DNA of 10,333 bases from JAIPJA01 sp964390115. GTDB lineage: Bacteria; Patescibacteriota; Patescibacteriia; Patescibacteriales; UBA12465. Within the stretch, counting starts at the first letter, position 1. Each line of letters starts with the position of its first letter. Position numbers and translations under genes: made by a program. The notes beneath the pieces are model-generated. The model was not told where the DNA came from. It did not search any database and was given only the letters and a program-made list of their open reading frames with translations. The stretch covers positions 1 to 10,333 of the forward strand of contig CAYMGT010000030.1 in assembly GCA_964390115.1 (NCBI GenBank), written 5' to 3'. Of this stretch, positions 6,664-10,333 are shown one piece after another.

Positions 6664-7806
6664 ATGTTAGGACTAAAAAAAATTTTTAAAAGAATAAATA
6701 AAGAAAGTAAGAATTGTCATAGACCCGACAAGCCTTTACTTATATCAATTATTTTAGTTATTGTTTTTGGTCTTTTAATGTTAGCCTCATCTTCTGCAGT
6801 GGTGGCTTATATTAAGTTTGACAATAGTTATTTTTATTTAGAAAAACAAATTTTTTACACCATTATTGGCTTAATTCTTTTTTTTATTTTCTCTAATGTC
6901 CATTATCGTTTTTGGAGAAGAAATGCGCTTTCTTTCTTGTTAGTATCTATAGTCTTTTTAATTTTAGTTTTTATCCCAGGTCTTAAAGCTGAATATGGTA
7001 CTGCCAGTAGTTGGATTGAAATTTTTGGTTTTTCTTTGCAACCCTCAGAGTTTGTAAAATTATTTTTTTTAATTTATTTAGCTGCTTGGCTTGAGGCTAA
7101 AAAAGCTCAAGTTAAAGACTCGCGTCAAGTCTTTTGGCCCTTTTTAATTATATTAACTGTTATAGCTTTCTTGATGTACAGGCAACCAGATCTTGGAACA
7201 TTATCAATAATTGCTTTTAGTTCCTTAGTAGTAGTTTTCGTTAGTGGAGTTAGAAAAAGGATGTTAATAGGTTTAGGTATTATAGTTCTCTTTTTAGGCT
7301 ATTTACTTGTTGGTTCCAGCGAGTATCAGTCTAATCGTTTTAAGTGTATGCAGGATCCAAGTTTTAGTCCACAAAAAACATGTTATCAAATTAATCAGTC
7401 TTTAATTGCAGTTGGTTCGGGTGGTTTAATGGGCAGGGGACTAGGAGAGAGTAGGCAAAAGTTTCTATATTTACCCGAGGTTAGCGCTGATTCAATTTTT
7501 CCAATTATTTCTGAAGAAATTGGCTTTATCTTTTCTGTGTTGTTTATAGCCCTATTTGTTTTTATTTTCTATCGGGGAATTTTAATATCAAAAAAAACTG
7601 ATGATGTTTTTGGTAGTTTACTCTCTTTAGGAATTGTTGCTTGGCTGGTTATTCAAGTGTTTTTAAATATTGGTGGTATGATAGCTCTGGTACCGATGAC
7701 TGGCGTCCCCTTACCTTTTGTTAGCGCAGGAGGATCTTCTATAATAGCACTACTAATTGCCATGGGAATTTTAATTAATATTAGTAAATATGTCAGAGAT
7801 AAATAA
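6664..7806 (+). CDS. ftsW: SEDS peptidoglycan glycosyltransferase FtsW
   Basis: A 380-residue SEDS-family polymerase that joins lipid II into glycan strands, working with a class B penicillin-binding protein at the septum. Motifs are WIEIFGFSLQPSE (117-129), RQPDLGT (173-179), GSGGLMGRGLGESRQKFLYL (251-270), PEVSADSIFPIISEEIGF (271-288) and MTGVPLPFVSAGGSS (345-359). D276 matches the catalytic Asp of RodA/FtsW. The N-terminus is cytoplasmic and basic. Two cysteines (C228, C240) flank the start of the large outside loop. FtsW is preferred to RodA because the gene lies between mraY and murG; the sequence alone does not separate the two. It overlaps murG by 17 bases, so the two are probably translationally coupled. 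murD, usually just upstream, is absent. Confidence 0.95.
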   Translation: MLGLKKIFKRINKESKNCHRPDKPLLISIILVIVFGLLMLASSSAVVAYIKFDNSYFYLEKQIFYTIIGLILFFIFSNVHYRFWRRNALSFLLVSIVFLILVFIPGLKAEYGTASSWIEIFGFSLQPSEFVKLFFLIYLAAWLEAKKAQVKDSRQVFWPFLIILTVIAFLMYRQPDLGTLSIIAFSSLVVVFVSGVRKRMLIGLGIIVLFLGYLLVGSSEYQSNRFKCMQDPSFSPQKTCYQINQSLIAVGSGGLMGRGLGESRQKFLYLPEVSADSIFPIISEEIGFIFSVLFIALFVFIFYRGILISKKTDDVFGSLLSLGIVAWLVIQVFLNIGGMIALVPMTGVPLPFVSAGGSSIIALLIAMGILINISKYVRDK

Positions 7807-8875
7807 AGAAAAGAAAATAATAGTTTTTTCAGGTGGTGGAACTGGTGGCTCAGTGGCACCTCTTTTGGCATTAAAGGAATATCTAAATCAAAAACATTCA
7901 CAATGGGATTTTGTTTGGTTTGGCACTAGAAATGGTTTAGAGAGAACCATGGTTTTAGAAACCGATATGAAATATGTGGGAATTTTTAGTGGAAAATTGA
8001 GGCGCTATTTTTCCTTTAAAAACTTAGTTGATATTTTCAAGATTATAATTGCTTTTTTTCAGAGTCTAATTTATTTAAAAAGACTATCACCTAATTTAGT
8101 TATGAGTGCTGGAGGTTTCGTTAGTGTGCCATTAGCTTTCGCAGCTAAGCTACTGGCTATTCCTGTAATTGTTCATCAACAAGATGTTAGAGCGGGTTTG
8201 GCTAATAAGTTAATGGCCAAAGTTGCTAAAAAAGTGACAGTTACTTTTTCTGAATCTATAGATGATTATGGAGAAAAGGCAGTTTTAACTGGAAATCCTG
8301 TTAGGCAGGCTTTTAAAGGTTTAGGAAATAAATATGAGTTTTTAAAGTCATTAAATTTACAGATAGATAAACCAATATTAACTATTATTGGTGGCGGACA
8401 AGGCTCTAAAAAAATTAATGATTTAGTTGGTCAGTCTGTTAGTTATTTAAATAAAGAATTGCAAATTGTTCATATTACAGGTTCTAAAAATAAAAAAATT
8501 AAAAATCAAAATAATTATTTAAGTTATAGTTTTGTATCAGCTAAGAAAATGGCACAAATAATGAGTGTATCTGATTTACTAGTTTCTCGCTGTGGTCTGG
8601 GATTTATTAGTGAACTATCCTATTTAAAAAAGACCGTAATATTTATTCCTATGCCTTTTAGCCATCAAGAAGATAATGCGAAATTAATTGCTAAGCATGG
8701 AGCAGGGATGGTGCTTGATCAAAATAATTTAACAGATTCTAATTTTAAAGAGAATATTTTAAACTTAGTGAAAGATAAAAATAAAAGCTTAGAAATGGCT
8801 AACAATCTCTACAGTCTTATCTCTAAAGAAGCTGAAAAAAATATAAGTTATATAATTGAAAAATATGTTAAATAA
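7790..8875 (+). CDS. murG: UDP-GlcNAc:lipid I GlcNAc transferase MurG
   Basis: MurG is a GT28, GT-B enzyme on the inner membrane face that adds GlcNAc to lipid I, giving lipid II. The 361-residue sequence has the N-terminal glycine loop SGGGTGGSVAPLLAL (14-28), MSAGGFVSVP (105-114), VHQQDVRAG (128-136, standing in for HEQN), TGNPVRQAF (167-175), the second glycine loop GGGQGS (201-206), SRCGLGFISE (266-275, with E275 matching the ribose-binding Glu) and PFSHQEDNA (289-297). The first glycine loop has Ser21 where E. coli MurG has a conserved His. The ATG at 7790 lies inside the end of ftsW, and it is the only start that keeps a short N-terminus before the glycine loop. Length is normal. Confidence 0.96.
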   Translation: MSEINKEKKIIVFSGGGTGGSVAPLLALKEYLNQKHSQWDFVWFGTRNGLERTMVLETDMKYVGIFSGKLRRYFSFKNLVDIFKIIIAFFQSLIYLKRLSPNLVMSAGGFVSVPLAFAAKLLAIPVIVHQQDVRAGLANKLMAKVAKKVTVTFSESIDDYGEKAVLTGNPVRQAFKGLGNKYEFLKSLNLQIDKPILTIIGGGQGSKKINDLVGQSVSYLNKELQIVHITGSKNKKIKNQNNYLSYSFVSAKKMAQIMSVSDLLVSRCGLGFISELSYLKKTVIFIPMPFSHQEDNAKLIAKHGAGMVLDQNNLTDSNFKENILNLVKDKNKSLEMANNLYSLISKEAEKNISYIIEKYVK

Positions 8876-10280
8876 TCTAAAATTTGTTTATTTTATAGGC
8901 ATAAAAGGTGTGGGCATGACTATGTTGGCTCAGTTTATGAAGCAACACAAAGTTAAAGTGTTTGGCTCTGACATAGCGGAAACATTTATGACAGATCAAG
9001 TCCTTAAAGACAGTGAGATTAAAGTATTCTCAGGTTTTAGTGTTAGCCATATTAAAAATTTAAAAAATTGTGACTTAATTGTTTATTCTACTGCCTATGA
9101 TAAAAAAAATAATCAAGAATTAAAAGAAGCTTTATTGCAAAAAAAAATTAGAGTTTTATCTTATGCCGAATCTCTGTCGGAAATATTTAATAATTATCAA
9201 GGTTTAGCGGTTTGCGGTAGTCATGGTAAAACCACAGTCTCAGCTTGGTTAGCTTTTACTTTAAAGCAGGCTAAAATTAAACCTAATGCTTTAATTGGAG
9301 CTAGAGTGCCTCAGTTTAAAGGTAGTAGCTTGTCAGGGAAGTCTAAGCTTCTGATTATTGAAGCTGATGAATATCAAAATAAATTACGGTATTTCAAACC
9401 ACAGGAAGTTATTCTTACTAACATTGACTGGGATCATCACGATTATTATCCGACTTTTTCTAAATATCTTAAAGCTTTTTCCGATTTTGTTAAAAAAATA
9501 CCAAGTTCAGGTTTCTTAGTCTATAACTTTGATGATAAAAATTGTCGCAAGATGAGCAAAGATTGTTTAGGAAATAGTATAGGATTTTCAATAAATAAAA
9601 ACTTAAAGATAGGTAAAAATGTTTGGCAACTTGAAAAACATGATTATGAATTAGGTAATCAAGTTTTTTCTTTAAAATATAATAATAAGCGGTATAAGGA
9701 TTTTAAAATACAATTACTAGGGAAGCATAATTTATCTAACGCTATTTCAGTGATAGCTACAGCTTTTAGATTAGGAATTGACGAGGAGCTAATAAAGGAG
9801 GGAATCTTTAAATTCACAGGTACGGCTAGAAGACTAGAAATTATGGGTCGCTATAAAAAAAATCTATTAATTGATGACTACGCTCATCATCCAACTGAAA
9901 TTAAAAGTACCTTAGAAGGATTAAGAAATAAGTATAAAAAGAATACTTTAATAGTCGTGTTTCATCCGCATACCTATAGCAGAACAAAAGTTCTTTTAAA
10001 AGATTTTAGTCGTAGTTTTTTTCTAGCGGATAAAGTTTTAGTAGTAGATATTTATGGCTCAGCTAGAGAAGTTAAGGGTAAAATAGATAGTCAAGTTTTA
10101 GTTAAGAAAATTCAAGAATATAATATAAAGGCTAAAATTAAACAAGAAGTTTTAGCCTCAGGTGACTTAAAGTCAACTACTAAGTATTTAAGCAAATCTC
10201 TTGAGCCAGGCGGAGTAGTTGTTTTAATGGGAGCAGGGGATGTTTTTAGAGTAGGGGAGAGTTTACTTAAAGATAAATAA
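8865..10280 (+). CDS. murC: UDP-N-acetylmuramate--L-alanine ligase MurC
   Basis: MurC is the ATP-dependent cytoplasmic ligase that adds L-Ala to UDP-MurNAc, the first step of stem-peptide synthesis. From the ATG at 8865 it has 471 residues. Motifs in order: the UDP-binding loop GIKGVGM (12-18), the P-loop GSHGKTT (118-124), EADEY (166-170), TNIDWDHHDYY (185-195), LGKHNLSNA (285-293), GTARRLE (319-325), DDYAHHPTE (337-345) and HPHTYSRT (367-374). The DDYAHHPTE and GTARR pattern marks MurC over MurD/E/F; the recycling ligase Mpl is less likely given the position after murG. A TTG at 8856 is in frame three codons earlier, but the ATG is preferred as the stronger start codon; it overlaps murG by 11 bases. 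It is the last plus-strand gene visible. Confidence 0.96.
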   Translation: MLNNLKFVYFIGIKGVGMTMLAQFMKQHKVKVFGSDIAETFMTDQVLKDSEIKVFSGFSVSHIKNLKNCDLIVYSTAYDKKNNQELKEALLQKKIRVLSYAESLSEIFNNYQGLAVCGSHGKTTVSAWLAFTLKQAKIKPNALIGARVPQFKGSSLSGKSKLLIIEADEYQNKLRYFKPQEVILTNIDWDHHDYYPTFSKYLKAFSDFVKKIPSSGFLVYNFDDKNCRKMSKDCLGNSIGFSINKNLKIGKNVWQLEKHDYELGNQVFSLKYNNKRYKDFKIQLLGKHNLSNAISVIATAFRLGIDEELIKEGIFKFTGTARRLEIMGRYKKNLLIDDYAHHPTEIKSTLEGLRNKYKKNTLIVVFHPHTYSRTKVLLKDFSRSFFLADKVLVVDIYGSAREVKGKIDSQVLVKKIQEYNIKAKIKQEVLASGDLKSTTKYLSKSLEPGGVVVLMGAGDVFRVGESLLKDK

Positions 10281-10309
10281 AAAAAGACCCTCAATTTATT
10301 AAGGGCCTT
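10279..10309 (-). terminator. Possible minus-strand terminator in the tail after murC
   Basis: AAGACCCT (10284-10291) pairs with AGGGCCTT (10302-10309), with one A-C mismatch and a 10-base loop. The run of A just before it (10279-10285) becomes a U-tract only when read on the minus strand. This suggests termination of a convergent minus-strand gene beyond the window. On the plus strand no T-run follows the stem directly, so it would end murC transcripts poorly. The stem is short. Confidence 0.35.
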
Positions 10310-10333
10310 AAAATTTATTATCGTTTTTATAAC

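Noticed and set aside
7653..7901. Minus-strand open frame across the ftsW-murG junction
   Set aside because: It is a shadow of two well-supported genes on the other strand.
10112..10294. Minus-strand open frame over the 3' end of murC
   Set aside because: It is antisense to the conserved C-terminal end of MurC, with low-complexity content.
1..10333. CRISPR arrays, tRNA or rRNA genes, insertion sequences
   Set aside because: I saw no spaced direct repeats, cloverleaf-like sequence, transposase or terminal inverted repeats while reading both strands.

Overview
The window looks like part of a chromosome from an AT-rich bacterium of the Candidate Phyla Radiation / Patescibacteria (Parcubacteria-like). 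This is an inference from gene content and sequence style, not from a marker gene. The supporting signs are compact genes spaced 0-4 bases apart or overlapping, almost no recognisable Shine-Dalgarno sequences, strongly AT-biased codons, and CPR-type variants of the MurG, MraY and FtsW motifs. A degenerate PilB/GspE-like protein beside glycosyltransferases fits the same picture.

Layout. (1) Bases 2-559, plus strand: the 3' part of an unrecognised gene. It is visibly richer in G+C than the rest, has a C-terminal end resembling a C-type-lectin/variable-protein tail, and is followed by a heptamer-spaced TTTAG repeat and a strong intrinsic terminator at 617-652. (2) Bases 749-5102, minus strand: a tight five-gene operon. 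In transcription order it holds a PilB/GspE-family pseudo-ATPase, a DPM1-like family 2 glycosyltransferase, a DUF2304-like membrane protein, and two family 4 (GT-B) glycosyltransferases. (3) Bases 5103-5213: a 111-base divergent promoter region. (4) Bases 5214-10280, plus strand: a small three-helix membrane protein followed by mraY, ftsW, murG and murC. (5) Bases 10281-10333: an intergenic tail with a hairpin whose U-tract would form on the minus strand.

How the genes work together. The plus-strand block makes and uses lipid-linked peptidoglycan precursor. MurC adds L-Ala to UDP-MurNAc, MraY transfers phospho-MurNAc-pentapeptide to undecaprenyl phosphate, MurG adds GlcNAc to give lipid II, and FtsW polymerises it at the septum. 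murD, which sits between mraY and ftsW in the canonical dcw cluster, is not there. The minus-strand block probably builds a polyprenyl-linked or surface glycan: the GT2/DUF2304 pair suggests a polyprenyl-phosphate sugar donor and the two GT4 enzymes suggest sequential sugar additions. The first gene of that operon keeps the PilB/GspE fold signature and its four-cysteine zinc site, but its Walker A, Walker B/catalytic Glu and His-box motifs are destroyed. It is the most interesting protein in the window.
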